DNA of 64,000 nucleotides from Plectrocnemia conspersa (taxonomy: Eukaryota > Arthropoda > Insecta > Trichoptera > Polycentropodidae), in assembly GCA_009617715.1 (NCBI GenBank), contig VTFK01000193.1, positions 310,001 to 374,000 of the forward strand, given 5' to 3'. A program made the position numbers and the translations under genes. The notes under the pieces are model-generated. The model was not told the origin of the DNA and did not search any database. It saw nothing but the letters and a program-made list of their open reading frames with translations. Shown in pieces: positions 33,102 to 46,242 of this stretch (its first letter is position 1; every line of letters starts with the position of its first letter).

Positions 33102-34530
33102 GATGTACCAGTTGATTCTTCATCTAGTGAGACGAGCGAAGATAATATAAAAATCTTCTGTAGTCATTCTAGCTAAGAAGCTTATAACATAGGTAAAAGC
33201 AGCATAAATTGAAAAGTCTAAAATATGAGACAAGTTGAGAGCTGAGAAAAAAAATATATATTTTCGAGCGATGGAATTTAATACTTGGAGGCAACAGGTT
33301 AAACAGTACATAACATATTTTTACTGCTAGATACAGCAGATATTTTTATGTTGACAAAACTTTAAATATTATGTTCATTACATATATCTAAAAATCTAAA
33401 GATATACATATATTGACTATTATTTGTATTTAAAGTATCAATCGCCACTTTACTTTTATCGATATATAATAATATATAACATTTATAAATAAGCAAAGGT
33501 ATAAATGCTTATAAAAAATTGACTGACTTACCAATTTGCGTTAACTTCAAATCTTGTACGAGACAATCTGCAAAACAAAAAAAAAATTTTAATTAATATA
33601 TTTCGTATTATTATTGTAAAAATTGATATAAAGAAATAAATCAAATGTATGTTTTTTATCGTCAAAGTACTGAAATTAACGACAAAAATACATAAATACG
33701 AACAAAGGCTTAGGCTAAGCTCTATCGCGACGGCCCATTGTTTGCTAGAAAGGTCTGTGTCACATCATTTTGTTTCCAAGTTATGGAAAAGGGCCTTTCG
33801 GGCACGCTTTATAAATTTTGTAAGCGTCACTCCGCCCCTGTATGGATTGTGAGCCGCCATTTGGTCCTGTGGGACAAGGAAAAGGGAAAAAAAAGGAAAA
33901 GCCGCAACGAGGAGAGCACACGAAGCATAATAACAACGTCGATGAAAAAATATGTCGACGTTGGCAAAACCGCAAATTAAATATCTCCCCTGTGGAGTAA
34001 TTAAATATAAAATAATAATGAAAATAAGATAGATTTAAAGTGCATGGATTTATATAGTGGTTGTAGCACTATATATTATATTTTATATAAACATTTACAT
34101 AATTAAATTTAAACCTCAAATATGTGGAGCGCTTCTTTCTGCTGAAAATAGTTTGCAGCTATGGGTTAAATATAAGTAACGATGCTCAAAAGTGATATAG
34201 GACGAATCAATGAATATTTAAAAAGGTTTTTTGGAATAAATAGGTACCAAATACTAAAAAGAAGCCACGGGCTTAAATACAACTTAAATGATTCATTATT
34301 TGCTTCTTTTTTACACAGATGTTTTAAGGCTTTTAAGAATAAATTTTAAAGTAAACTATTTTTTAAATTTTAAGGTAAGATATTTTTTTTTAAATATTTA
34401 TTATAAATCATCCATATTAAAATTACTAAATCGGAATCGGGACATCAGACTGAAATTAATTTGTAAACCTGTGAACTCTATTTTATTAACTACATAAACT
34501 ATTATTACAACTTAATTCATGATGTTAGTA
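33102..34530. other. AT-rich non-coding stretch with a GC-richer patch at about 33700-33960
   Basis: The patch gives overlapping ORFs of 64-80 codons on both strands, with no recognisable domain. No gene is supported. Confidence 0.5.
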
Positions 34531-34650
34531 TGCACGGCAAATATTGATTTCTTAATTTTCATAACGATAATTAACCATTAGACAAGAAAAATCTAGGAAA
34601 ACCTAATCTAATTTATGATGTTCGATTTGAATTATAAATATAATATATTA
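34531..34650 (+). repeat. Dispersed repeat copy 1, paired with 40184-40291
   Basis: Shared with the partner at 40184: TGCACGGC/TGTACGACC, ACGATAATTAACC/ACGATAATCAACC, AAATCTAGG, AAACCTAATCT, GATG and TCGATTTGAATTATAA-like sequence, in the same order over about 110 bp. The family is unknown. Confidence 0.6.
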
Positions 34651-37600
34651 CAGTCCTTAATTCGAATATATACCACTGGTCTAAATTGCAACAAGCACCT
34701 TACCAATGCAATTTGCTATTATAAAAAAATTTTAAACTAAATCTTTATATAAAAAAAAAAACATCGTCATATTTACGAATGCCTTAAAAGCTTTTAGATG
34801 AACGATCGAACATTGAATGACTAATTGTGACCAGCCTGGGCGAAGCGGGGGACGTTGGTACCCCATGTTTTGTGTTTTTTCATATATTTGTACTAACTAA
34901 TATTTAATATTAACCTGTAACAAAATGTGACGGTTTTGGTCGATTCTTTTATATAAAGCTGTCAAGGTTAAAACAATCCAATTCTATTCTAGCATGAGTT
35001 CAAAATATATAAATATTTATTAAAATGAAAAAAATGTTTTTTGGACCTAATTATGTTTATAATTATATAATAAAAGTGTTAAGCTGAGGGCGAGTATTCA
35101 TATTGGAAGTTGAAAACAGGTATTTTTATACCTAACGTCACATAAGGTTTGAGCACTCCTTTACATACATGAAAAAACAATAGAATATTATTTATTTACA
35201 GTAAAGTTAATCAAAAATAATTAACTATATTACCCAGGAATTCTACTGAACTTGCGTTTTATTCTTTAGTAACGATAGACTATTAAGTAATTCATTTCAT
35301 TATTAAAAATAAATTTGTAAAGCTCTACTACAATAAAAATAGTCAAAATGTTTATATTTATTCATATAAAAAATATAATAGAAATAAAATATGTTTAATA
35401 TTATGTAAATATTATTTGTAATGATCATCTTGGGATAAAAATCTGATTTTCTCTTTATAGTCTAAAATCAAAGACAATTTTAAATTAAATCACTGTCAAA
35501 AAATTTTGCTATTCAAAAATTTAAAAAAAAAATATGAACGACAGATATACGCGACAGACACGGTAAACACGACCTCACTCTTTCGGCTCTGGAAGCCGGC
35601 TTACAAATCACTTGTTTAAACTTGACACTGACTATCTCAACGGATCAGACTATCGCAATTATTACTTCAAATGAACGTAGCAGTTGCTGCTATAAAAAAA
35701 TTTCACACCTCGTATATGTATTCGAACACTTTTAAAAGTACCTTTACAAATGTACCTACACTTTAAGCGTTCACCAAAACCCCTATATGCAAGCATCCTT
35801 CGAATTGTGATTAATTGCGTTATTCGCTTGAACAGCTTTATTTAACAGATTAACACGTTAACTCTTCGGTCAGCCAGCGAGTGATACATCGATGTAATAT
35901 TTCTTGTTCGTTCTTTAACCTTTGCCGGCCCCGCTTCAAAATATTTTATGCGAGTGCGCCTAAGAGGGTGTTTTGCTTATAAAAACGACCCGTGTAATAA
36001 TAAAATACGGAGACAGGTAGATACATTTCAGCGCGTCTCTTGATAGTCGTCTTGTTCGCCGGAAAAAAATAAAAACGGAAAATATTGGGTCGTTTCTTTA
36101 ATGTCACTATTGGGTTTTGTTTATTAAAACGCCTGCGTAAATGTAAATGTATAATAAAAGCATTTTATGCCTATATTAAGTCAAGATTGAAGGGTAGCTC
36201 CGTATTGAATTAAGGGTAAATAAACACAATAAACGAACGATCAAAAAAGAGAAACTCTTTCTGTAACATAATTTGTGCAATAGGAAGTCGCGTGGCGAAA
36301 AGGTAGGAAGCGACGGAAGAGCGCCCCCGGGGACTACGCCCCCGGCACATTGCCCCCGACGACCGGAAACGGAAACCTCTAGATAGAGAAGAGCGAACGA
36401 ACTTTGTAAAGCAACGTCTCCAGATCGAAGTACTTTCGACGATCAATTAAGTTCGTATTTCTTCGCATTTCGATAAACAGATTCGCCACCAATATACAAT
36501 AATAACTTTCAATGTATAAAAATAATAAAATAAGACCGGAAAAGGAAGTTATAATTAGTGGGGGTGGATGAGAATTTTTTTATATTTAAGAGTCAATATA
36601 TATTTGAAATTGTAATAGGAAATGAAAGAGAAATACTGTTTTATATTACGATTATTCTTTATTTAATTTTATACAAATATGATTTTAAACTTGTACAATA
36701 AAAAATATGTGTTATAAATAACCTTAAATATAATATATTTTAATATAGAATGTCTCTAAACATTTTCAAGAACTGGATTTAGATTTACGTACTTTTACGA
36801 AAGTTCGTACCTGACGGATGACCCAAACAATCCCGAAAGCAAATAAACCACACTTTCTCAATCCGTTCAGTTTAAAACTATCACGACAGTCATTCGTCTT
36901 TTATAATTGTTATTCATTGACGAACCGAAAACAAGATTTAGATACGTCCGAGGGAACTGAAACGCGATACGTCTTGTTTGACATTCTCGAGCACTATATA
37001 ATAAAGACGTATTACTATACAAGGGGTTCGAGTGGTTAGATAAACCGATTTCATCACAAGGAAGCATCTCAAAGTTTCGATCAATCACCCCTAGAAACGT
37101 ACGGATAAATCATCGAATACACTTAATTACAACACATTCACCTGAGTGATTCAAGCTCTAACTGAGTTCAAGCACGGAACTGTTTTTCGTCTGAAAAGAT
37201 CGATGAAACTTTTCCGGAGAATATTAGGGTAAGTCACGCTAGTGGTTTTTCACGCATTGTCCGTTCAGTGTCAATAATTGTCTGCTTTGGGCCAGGGATC
37301 GTGACTCTTTCGAATCGGCACAAATATATATTATATATTAGACATTGTTAAAGTCTCAACGATTTAATTTGGAATTGCTTCATAATTATTATTGTCCGAA
37401 GTTTTTTTATTACTTTTTTTGTGTGAAAAATGGCAGCTTTTTGGTACCTTGTAAAATACTTTAGCTTTTTAGTAATACTTAATAACTTTTGATTAATTAT
37501 ATTCGGATAAGTTTCCGCATTAATTTTCCGCTGGCCTACCTTTACGCCTCGGTCACAGATGGTGTGCCATGGCACAAATTTAAAAGTTACCGTTTTTCTC

Positions 37601-39402
37601 GTAAAAGTTTTATGTACTCGAATATATGTATTATGTATCTATATAATATGTAATGTCACATAGTATAATATATATTTATATATTATCAAAAATACAAAAA
37701 AATACATTATATTTTTTACATATTAAATATAAAATGTGTCATTATGCAATAACACATAAACTCACACTGTCGTTATATTAATATATTTAGACATTAATAT
37801 AATTTATAACAAAAATATAAATATATAATGTGGCAATAAGAAAAACTACCAAAAAATTCTGTAATATTTATAGAAAATATTAAATTTAATATTTTTTTGT
37901 AAATAAGTATTGTATATAAGGCAATAAAACACAGTAAATTGAAAAGCTTACAATTTCGCGCCAATCAGAGAGACGCTGATCTGAGAAAGACGTCCTTCCG
38001 TCGCGTCGCCAAGTGAGTCATTCATAGGCGCTTTGCCTCTGTGTTACCAGAGTATATATTTATAGATTTGAGGATTGTATCGTCCCGCTACATAACCGTA
38101 TATATTATAATAATATTTTTGGTAAGATTTAATTTGTGCTGTACCGGCCGCTTAACGCACGCTTTTATTTTTATTTTTATTTACAAATGTTTATAAATTA
38201 TTTTGAATTTATGAATATTACGATTAGAGTTTCTGTAATTGGGTTTTCGATGCATTCGTTATAATTTTGGAAGAGTACAAATAAAATAATTTCGTCCAAA
38301 TTTTTGTCTTACGAACGCAGTTAAAAAAAATGTTCGGCTCAAAACAAAAAAGCATACTTTTCTTATGGGTTCTAAAAAACAATAATAGGATGCAATAAAT
38401 CATTAAGTCGCATAATATAGAGTTACAAATTCATGGAAATTTCCTAGCATTGACGACTGTTGGTGAAGTGCAATAAAAATACTTGCGTGAGTGCTTTCCA
38501 GTGAGGTGAATTGAATTATGAAAACGATAGCTCTAAAATAAAATATAAAAAAGTTCTTAAACCGACACGAAAAATTATAAAATTATTTAAAAAAGGAACT
38601 AATGTTATTATTACACATTAAAACAAGGTGGTATTCACTTGTAAAAATAATAGAGATTTTTAACCCTACAGAGGTGCACAATCGATATTAAATTAAAGAT
38701 ATTATGGAATGATGAAAATATCTATTTATATTTTAAAGAAAATATTAGACGTATTAAAACCGATAGAAACAGCTATTGAAGTTTTAAGTAGAAGAGACAC
38801 AAGTATGTATGTTACAAGTTAAAGTAATTATTCATTTTTTAATGAAAAAGATTTTTGCAAAAAATACTTCTCTGGGAGAAAAAAATGTAAAATCGAAGAA
38901 AAAAGAAATTTAAAAGTAATATTTTAACATCAATTTTAAATTAATCAAATTTCAAATCAAATAATATATTACATTTTAAAAGTTGTACCAAAGGTGAATG
39001 TATATAATATGGAAAAACTGTAATTACAAATGATTATATCCTTCAACTATAAGCACAATAAACGATATTCTTGTAGATTCAGATAATGATATTGATATTA
39101 GTGTATTTGGCAATAAGTCAGGAAATAAATAGAGAACTGTTGAAGCAAAACGAGAAAAAAACAAAAACGTACGTGAAAATATTTTAGTTTTAAAAATAAA
39201 TAAAAGCTTATAAATCTACAGGTGAGAGAAAATCTATTTTACTAAAATTGTTCGCTTTCCTGTTGACCATAAATCGACATCAGTTGAAACAGAGAGTTTA
39301 TTCAATTGCCGGAAATATATGTACAAAATCAAGAAGCAGGCTATCAGATGTAAATTTAAACATTTTGATAATATAATAGATTGATTGTAAATATGTACAT
39401 AC
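34651..39402. other. AT-rich non-coding stretch with CpG-bearing blocks
   Basis: No gene or element is supported. GC-richer blocks lie at about 34830-34870, 35540-35650, 35850-36070, 36270-36440 and 37940-38060. The block at 36270-36440 is the most GC-rich (GCGCCCCCGGGGAC) and gives a 78-codon minus-strand ORF, rich in Arg and Ser, without a domain. A very AT-rich tract lies at about 37620-37920. Confidence 0.5.
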
Positions 39403-39492
39403 CAAGCGCATGCGATGAGATACCTTTCGCTCGCTCGCGTGTTAAGTGACGAGAGCGAGCGAAAGGGAAAGTATCTCACCGTACGCGCCTTG
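39403..39492. mobile_element. Short foldback MITE related to 46062-46234
   Basis: It begins CAAGCGCATGCGATGAGATA and ends TATCTCACCGTACGCGCCTTG, with inner arms TTTCGCTCGCTCGCGTGTTA and GAGAGCGAGCGAAAGG. These are the same terminal and inner motifs as the 46062 element but the element is about half as long. No clean 8-bp duplication was found. It is probably an internally deleted copy. The two opposing ORFs of 81 and 98 codons are palindrome artefacts plus AT-rich tails. Confidence 0.65.
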
Positions 39493-40183
39493 TATATTAC
39501 AATTTATTTCATTGAAATAAGATTTTTTAAATGTTTTTTTTTTAATATTAAATATTTGTATTTTTATTTAGAAATAGTATTTTTTTTGTCAATACAAATA
39601 TACATTAAATCTTTTATTTCAAACATTTTTGTATCAACATATCACGAGACCCGGATCCCGGGAATGATCCAGAGCTGCGAATCGAGAGCCGGGAATGAAA
39701 AATGTCCGTGAACGTATGTGCTTTGTATTTTTTATTATCAGTTTTTTTTTATTTTTCAATAAAATTAAAATTCGATCAAAATTTTTAGAGGATTCTCAAG
39801 AATATATGACATTTTTATTATTACAGTACATATGTTTGTGTTGTGAAATTTCCAAATGGAAATGAAAAATTATATTCATAGCTAATATACGAGTAGGGTA
39901 AATAAGTAAATTAACAATCCTACTTTCTTTCGATATTTTTATTAATACAGTATATATTTTTGTATACTGTAATAATAAATTTAAAATGTATATATATTGT
40001 TACTCTGATCATAGATACTCATCATAAATGTACATTTATATATAAGAGTAATACATATATAAAAAATAAATAAAAAAATATCTGTATCTTTTATTTTATT
40101 TTTTTATTATTTTTTTTAATACATATAGGATATTCTCTAAGAGCTATATTAGCTCATTATTAGAGAAGTTTTAATACTAGATA

Positions 40184-40291
40184 TGTACGACCTAGCTCGA
40201 TTTTAATTAATCACCACGATAATCAACCGTGAGATTAGGAAATCTAGGTAAACCTAATCTGTGATGATCGATCGGAATTATAATTATATAA
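40184..40291 (+). repeat. Dispersed repeat copy 2, paired with 34531-34650
   Basis: The same ordered blocks as at 34531, including ACGATAATCAACC and AAATCTAGGTAAACCTAATC. Confidence 0.6.
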
Positions 40292-42259
40292 TAATCACTA
40301 ATTTCGACCTCACAGACACGATAGAAATTTAAAAACACTAAGGTTCTTATGGGATTAAATTTTTCTACTATCGCGTTTGGGTTCTTGGATAAAATTTAAG
40401 AGTGCGCAAATTCTTTCATTATCCGTGCCGCTTACAATAAATTTTAATTATGCAATAAATATTTACAGCAAGAAGTTCACAGCTGATGTTTGATTGCCCT
40501 TAAAATTTCTTTTAGACAGCCTGCTAAAACGCTGTAACTTTGAAAATGCAATATGCAAAAAAAATTGTATTTTACTACTATTGCGCTTAAAATTAGATCT
40601 GTATTTTAGCGACAGGTCTCCTACCAATATTTTATTCACTATTGTTGTTATATTAGTGCAATATTAAAATTCCCAAAGCAAAGTGTTTAACATATAATTT
40701 CACACGTTCTCCGATTTTTACACAGTATTGTGTAATTAATTTGGATTAAATCACTTATTTGTTACATAAACCAAATTAATCAATTCAATTATATTTCAAT
40801 AATAATTATATATTATTAAACAAAAAAGTTTAATAATCTCTCCAGCATATTGAAATATAATAAAAAAAATATTTTTTTAATATAACACACAACATCTTCT
40901 TTCCAGACATAGATACTTTACTCAAGGCTAGGCATTTTTCAATTTTGACACATTTCCAATACTTTCGTGTGACCCAAGATGATGGATTGGGCCGCATTGA
41001 AGTGAATCGACTAATTCCACACAACTATCGCCATGAATAGCCTCACAAAACCGGCATATTCAAATAGATCAGCATCCTTTAAATAATACAAAAAAACTCG
41101 TCAATCATCGAGACTTTCGACGTCCTTCGCAGTAATTGAATTAAGTCCTAAAAAATAATTATGTCAGAGGTAAAAAAAACACGTGTAAGATTGAGATCTA
41201 CCGGAGAGCAACAAAACCACGACGAGATTAACGAAGTTAAGGATTGAGAGATTCCATTAAAGTCGGTCGAGCTTTATAATCGAATTAGGCGTAATGAAGC
41301 CGCATTAGCGAGAAAAACCTAACGTTTCCACTAACGAGCCAGCCGTCGTCTGTAAGATACTAAAATTGCTCTTACATGCTCAGTTTCCCTTGTGTGTTAG
41401 CGGCACACGAGTTAAGTTTAGCTAGAAAATTGTGTTTCTGGGCTAAAATAAAGGGATAGGTAAAATGGATTGAAGTAAGGTAATTACGGCAATATTCATT
41501 GTTAGAACTTAATATATTAGGAGAATATTATATACATGATATTAACATCAAAAAGTTTAGAAACTTGATATAGATTTTATTATGTCTATTATGCGTATAC
41601 TCATCTATAACATTATTGTTTTTATACGTACGTAAAATTAATAAATAAAAACTATTGTGGGATTTTTATATCAAAATCATATTTTCTAAATCTGATAATG
41701 CAAAAATCATGACAAAACTAATTCCTCTTGATATTATATTTAATATTTCTATATTACACATTTGAGGCCAGTAATGTACTATATTATAGTTACTATTGCG
41801 GATTATAATCATCCCGGTATTACGGAGAGAAAAGTATAAACTGGTAAAATTTTTTTTTTAAATTAGTAATAAAAAATACCGGAAAAAATAATGTCCACTT
41901 ATTAAATTATTTGCTTTAGTTCTGAGTTAATGCTGTAATATTTTGTTTAATGTTAATACATGTTTGCGAATTTTGCATATAAATCAAAGATTCAAGAGTC
42001 AAAACATTTTTTTTAAGATATTAAAAAAATATATAGTAATTATTGTCGTTTTCATATATTTTTTGAAGAATAAAATAAACAAGCAGGAAAATTTCGACTT
42101 TTCGATGTTCCCGACATTGATGACCAATTAATTTATGCCTATTTTGTGTTTCAAACAATGAAAAGCCTTTAAACAATCTTCCTTAAATTCAGGTACTTCT
42201 AAAAATACTTGATACGCTGGTCCTTTATTGTGTTGTATAAGAGAACTCTGTATAAAAAC
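40292..42259. other. AT-rich non-coding stretch
   Basis: No gene or repeat is recognised. Slightly GC-richer sequence lies at about 41170-41420. Short ORFs have random AT-type composition. Confidence 0.5.
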
Positions 42260-42350
42260 CAGGCGCGTACGGTGAGACGATGAAATCGCTGTCAAATTAT
42301 AACTGCGTAATCGTCACAGCGAGGCAATAGGAGCACCACATGCGGCCATA
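42260..42350. mobile_element. Lone terminus of the CAGGCGCGTAC MITE family
   Basis: CAGGCGCGTACGGTGAGACG matches the ends of the 46062 and 39403 elements almost exactly. The interior does not match them and no opposite end was seen within several hundred bases. It may be a truncated copy or the left end of a longer family member. The right boundary is arbitrary. Confidence 0.5.
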
Positions 42351-44009
42351 TCCCGCAACTCCTCAACAGTTAGCCATTCCGTTTTGAAAATTTAAATTTT
42401 ATTCTCAGTTGGCTGGCCGTGGTCTTCCAACTCCTGTTAAAGTATATTTAATGCTTAGCACTTATAAAATAACTTAACCGGTAATTTACAATACATTTCG
42501 CTACCATGAAATAATTTCGCAAAACCATTAAACTGTGCATACACTTTGATGCATCTGATATTAAATTATTAACCCAATAAAGGACACCCATTAAATTAGA
42601 CACTTAAATTGTTTAATCGCTTTAACGCTCGAGTACAGAGGTTTAAAACCTTTGGGGTATTTTTTCGCATTTATTTTTTAACGTTGATAATACCAGTTGA
42701 TTGTCTGCTCGGATGTGATAAAACTGAATATACATATTTAATTGTGCGCCTTGCGGGCGATTCGGTGTACATTTCTCCCATGCAAATTATAAATGATTCA
42801 CATAAAGTAAAAGATCGGAGCGTACCTCTGACGAGGGTCTGCCGGACCCTTATCTAGATTTTTATCGCCCTTTGTTTTAAAAGCAGTCGCTAATGCCGGC
42901 TCTCTGCTGCTCACCGGAATAATTCACAATTTACATAGTTGGATAGGATAAAATAAAAAAAATCCATTTAGGCTATATATTAATTTCGTGCCTGCGGGCT
43001 TATGGATTCGTTCGGTCTTTATTTCCGGTTGTCCGGAACGTCCGGAAATGACGTCCAAACGTTTTGATTTTCGCCGACAGAGCCGCTGAATAGATTCGAA
43101 TTATTGATGGATGCCGTCACAACATGTAGAATACGGAATATTGAATTGGGTTTTTGTGCGGAATAAGTAATGACTGAATATTCAACGCTAATGATTGGTT
43201 TGCCATCTAAAGCGGCGGTTCTCAAAGTAGTAAAATTAAAATAGAATTAGACTTCCGGATAAGCTTTTTTGGAAAAATCGACGGACGAAGAAATGGGTGC
43301 CCGCAAATTAAAATGGATAGACTAAGTGTATCGTGACGCTATTCTAGTACAATTATTTAATTAAAGGTCTACTTAGATTATTCCAGAAGGAACGCTAACT
43401 AGAAAAGGCATATTTACATTGTTGTATAGACAATGATTAGAATAAGTCATAAATATTATTACAAATCAGACCGTTTCTTTATGTCTATACAGTATAGTTT
43501 AAGCATTTCACACACCATCCCATATGAATTGTACCAGCATCTAGTAGTTATCGTAGAAAACATATTTGTGTCTGGCAAGCTCGTTGAAAACTGAATGGCT
43601 ATTTTAAGTGGCCGCAATGGTAGAAAATGTCGGCAACCACCCCTCTTGTAATTTAAAAAGCGCTTCAAACAGCTGTTATTGAGCGCTGATGTCTTTGCCG
43701 CAACGGTAAAAAATAAAGGACGTAATCACGACTCTATGACATTGTACAGTTTGCAGCTGAAAATCGCTGAGAATTGACAGATTGTCGACGCCACCCTCTA
43801 TAAACTCAGTGTTTAATTAAGTACACTCTATATCGTAAATACAGTATATTGTATTCCAGCGCGTCTTAAAATACAAATACCTCTTATATAAATATCAGAT
43901 TTTTTCTCTGTATCCTTCATAACATCAAGAAGAACTTTACTTTGCTAAGATCCTAGGCAATTAACCTTATTCAAAAAAATATTTATAGATAAAACACATC
44001 CGTCTAAGC
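42351..44009. other. AT-rich non-coding stretch
   Basis: Nothing recognised. Modestly GC-richer sequence is at about 42740-42920 and 43010-43110, with no domain-bearing ORF. Confidence 0.5.
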
Positions 44010-44170
44010 CAGGGGTCGGAAAACTACATCCAGTAAGCTATGAAAAAAATATATAATTTTTAAATTCTTTAAGACTACAAAGTTTGCACTATAATGGAAC
44101 GGTCGAGTTATACCATTGCGGTATATGACCGTATGTGGTGCACCTATTGCTTCGCATTCTAATGTGACAT
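44010..44170. mobile_element. Lone hAT-like terminus CAGGGGTCGGAAAACT
   Basis: It closely resembles the left end of the hAT at 1340 (CAGGGGTCGGCAAAG). No opposite end or duplication was found. The right boundary is arbitrary. Confidence 0.45.
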
Positions 44171-44289
44171 TGCGCAGTTAAAGTTTGTCAGTGTAACGCT
44201 ATTTAAAATATTTTATTCTCATTTTATGAACTATGGATATTCGTTTTGATATTGTCAAAGCCAGAAAAGAAGAGATTTTGAATATCAAA

Positions 44290-44945
44290 GTTTTGAAGTA
44301 GAGTGAATTATCACGTAATCAAATTACACAACAAAGCGTGTTGTTTATTATGTGATGACATTATATCTATACTTAAGTAATACAATACACGTCAACTTTA
44401 TCAGACTACCGCTTGACGCAATATTCAGAATTCACATACAAGTTAATTTAATAAAAAGGCATTTACCGATGGGGAATTATTTAAGTCATGTTTGATTTTT
44501 GCAGTCAAAGAAATGTGTCCTGAGATAATAGATATATTTTAGTCTTTCAGCCATTTGGCAAGAATAGTTTCTAGAAGGGTTAGGCACATTGTGAGTAACA
44601 TCAATAGCCAATTAAATAGAAATGCAAATGATTTCGAGTAGTTGAATAATTTATGAAGTATTATGTTTATTGTGCGATGACATTATGTATGTAGTGAAAA
44701 TATACAATATATGTCATTACAAGATTAAATACACATTGCAAAAAAGTTAAAAAGTTTGAAATAAATTTGCTCACGATTATCATGTTTATAAATTATTAAA
44801 ATAAATTTATTTACTGATAGTGATTTTAGAAAGTCGTAAATTATATTTTTCATTAAAATCTATCAGGCTTTCAGTGAAAATAGTTATTAAAAGGGTTTGA
44901 GCATATTGTGCGTAACATCAATAGGCAATTTATTAGATAAGCAAA
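44290..44945 (+). repeat. Diverged tandem duplication, unit about 310-320 bp
   Basis: Unit A (about 44290-44620) and unit B (about 44630-44945) share ordered blocks. GTTTATTATGTGATGACATT in A matches GTTTATTGTGCGATGACATT in B. AATACAATACACGTCA matches ATATACAATATATGTCA. AGTCTTTCAGCC with AAGGGTTAGGCACATTGTGA matches GGCTTTCAGTG with AAGGGTTTGAGCATATTGTG. GTAACATCAATAGCCAATTA matches GTAACATCAATAGGCAATTT. A third start, ATTGTGTTTATT, follows at about 44950. No coding function is evident. It lies just beyond the lone hAT-like end at 44010. Confidence 0.7.
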
Positions 44946-46053
44946 TTTTATTGTGTTTATTAATATTTTTCTAAAACTATTTTAACTCTCAACGCACTTA
45001 ATATAATACATCAAGGTTTTCCTAAGTCGCATTATGTCGAATTTTAACAAGTGCACTATGCAAAATTGAAAATATTTCATTTGAATAAAGGGTAACAATA
45101 AATTACCATTTTTAGAGGCTTATGTAAACAGTTAACAAGTAAATAACTGTTTTGCATCTCATTGAATTGTAAATAAAAATTATAAACATGCTAAAAATCA
45201 AGTTCAAAATTCTCGAAACAAAGTTAAAAACAACTATAAACCATGAAACCATGTTCAAAACAACTATAAACTATAAACCATGTTGCTGTTCGAGGAGCAT
45301 ACACCCGCAATGATTATTGAGTAGAGAAGCTAACTGTGATAATAAATACAAAGTCATCATTTATATTTGGTTTTGTTCTATCTTCGTTGTTTATGTCTTT
45401 CAAATAATTTACTTCCTAATTTGATACAGAGTTATAAATGCTGTACATAAACTTTATCGACGCACAGTGTATACGAACATTACTTCTGTGTCATCAAATT
45501 TCTTCGCTGACAATGAGAATGCCTAGCTCGGCTCATCTTCGACGCTAAACTTGGAGCTTAAGCTCTAGGGGTGTGAGAGCATTGACACGGAAACAATGAG
45601 ACGTGAATAAAAGTCGTTTTTCCTCGTGCGTTTGCATTCCCAGCATTTTAAGGTCTGTGTACGTATGTATATGTATCATGTATCGGGTGTTGAGAAAGTA
45701 GCTTATGGCGAATTTCGTTTTAGACAAATGAAACTGCGGTCGATGTAGCATAGTTTGGATAGAGTTGACAACGACGAATTGTTGTGGCGTTAACGCGCAA
45801 TTTAATTATGTTCATTTTAACATTCGTCTTAGACGTCATATGTTAGCGTGTTTGCGGCAGAGGAGTTATAATTGTTGAATAGTTGAAATATGTTAGTGGT
45901 AGGCACGATTTGTATTCACGTACAACCACGATTAATAAACAAGAACAAAACTTCTCTTTTAATCTAATATTTGTTTGACATTTCAAATTTTGTTTATAAA
46001 ATAGATAACATAGTGCTTCGTCGCACATAAATGATAATTGATATAGTTGTCAT
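44946..46053. other. AT-rich non-coding stretch
   Basis: Short local repeats (ACAACTATAAAC twice) at about 45225-45275. No gene is supported. Confidence 0.5.
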
Positions 46054-46061
46054 ATTACAAG

Positions 46062-46234
46062 CAGGCGCGTACAGTGAGATATATTCCCTTTCGCTCGCTC
46101 GCGTGTTAAATGCGAGAGTGAATGAAAGATAAGGGCGTGCGTTACATGCGTTCCGCACGCGCTTATCTCTTACCCACTCTTGTCACTTAACACGCGAGCG
46201 AGCGAAAGGTAACGTATCTCACCGTACGCGCCTG
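46062..46234. mobile_element. Foldback hAT-like MITE, 173 bp
   Basis: It starts CAGGCGCGTACAGTGAGATA and ends TATCTCACCGTACGCGCCTG. Inner arms CTTTCGCTCGCTCGCGTGTTA and TAACACGCGAGCGAGCGAAAG extend the palindrome, and a second inverted pair (ATAAGGGCGTGCG / CGCACGCGCTTAT) lies at the centre. The flanking octamers ATTACAAG (46054-46061) and ATTTCAAG (46235-46242) match at 7 of 8 positions. It has no coding capacity. Similar copies lie at 39403 and 42260. Confidence 0.85.
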
Positions 46235-46242
46235 ATTTCAAG

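Noticed and set aside
36210..36446. 78-codon Arg/Ser-rich minus-strand ORF
   Set aside because: Composition follows from the GC-rich block. No motif was found.
39403..46234. GC-rich palindromes as CRISPR-like or regulatory repeats
   Set aside because: They have transposon-type termini and near 8-bp duplications. There is no array of repeats and spacers.
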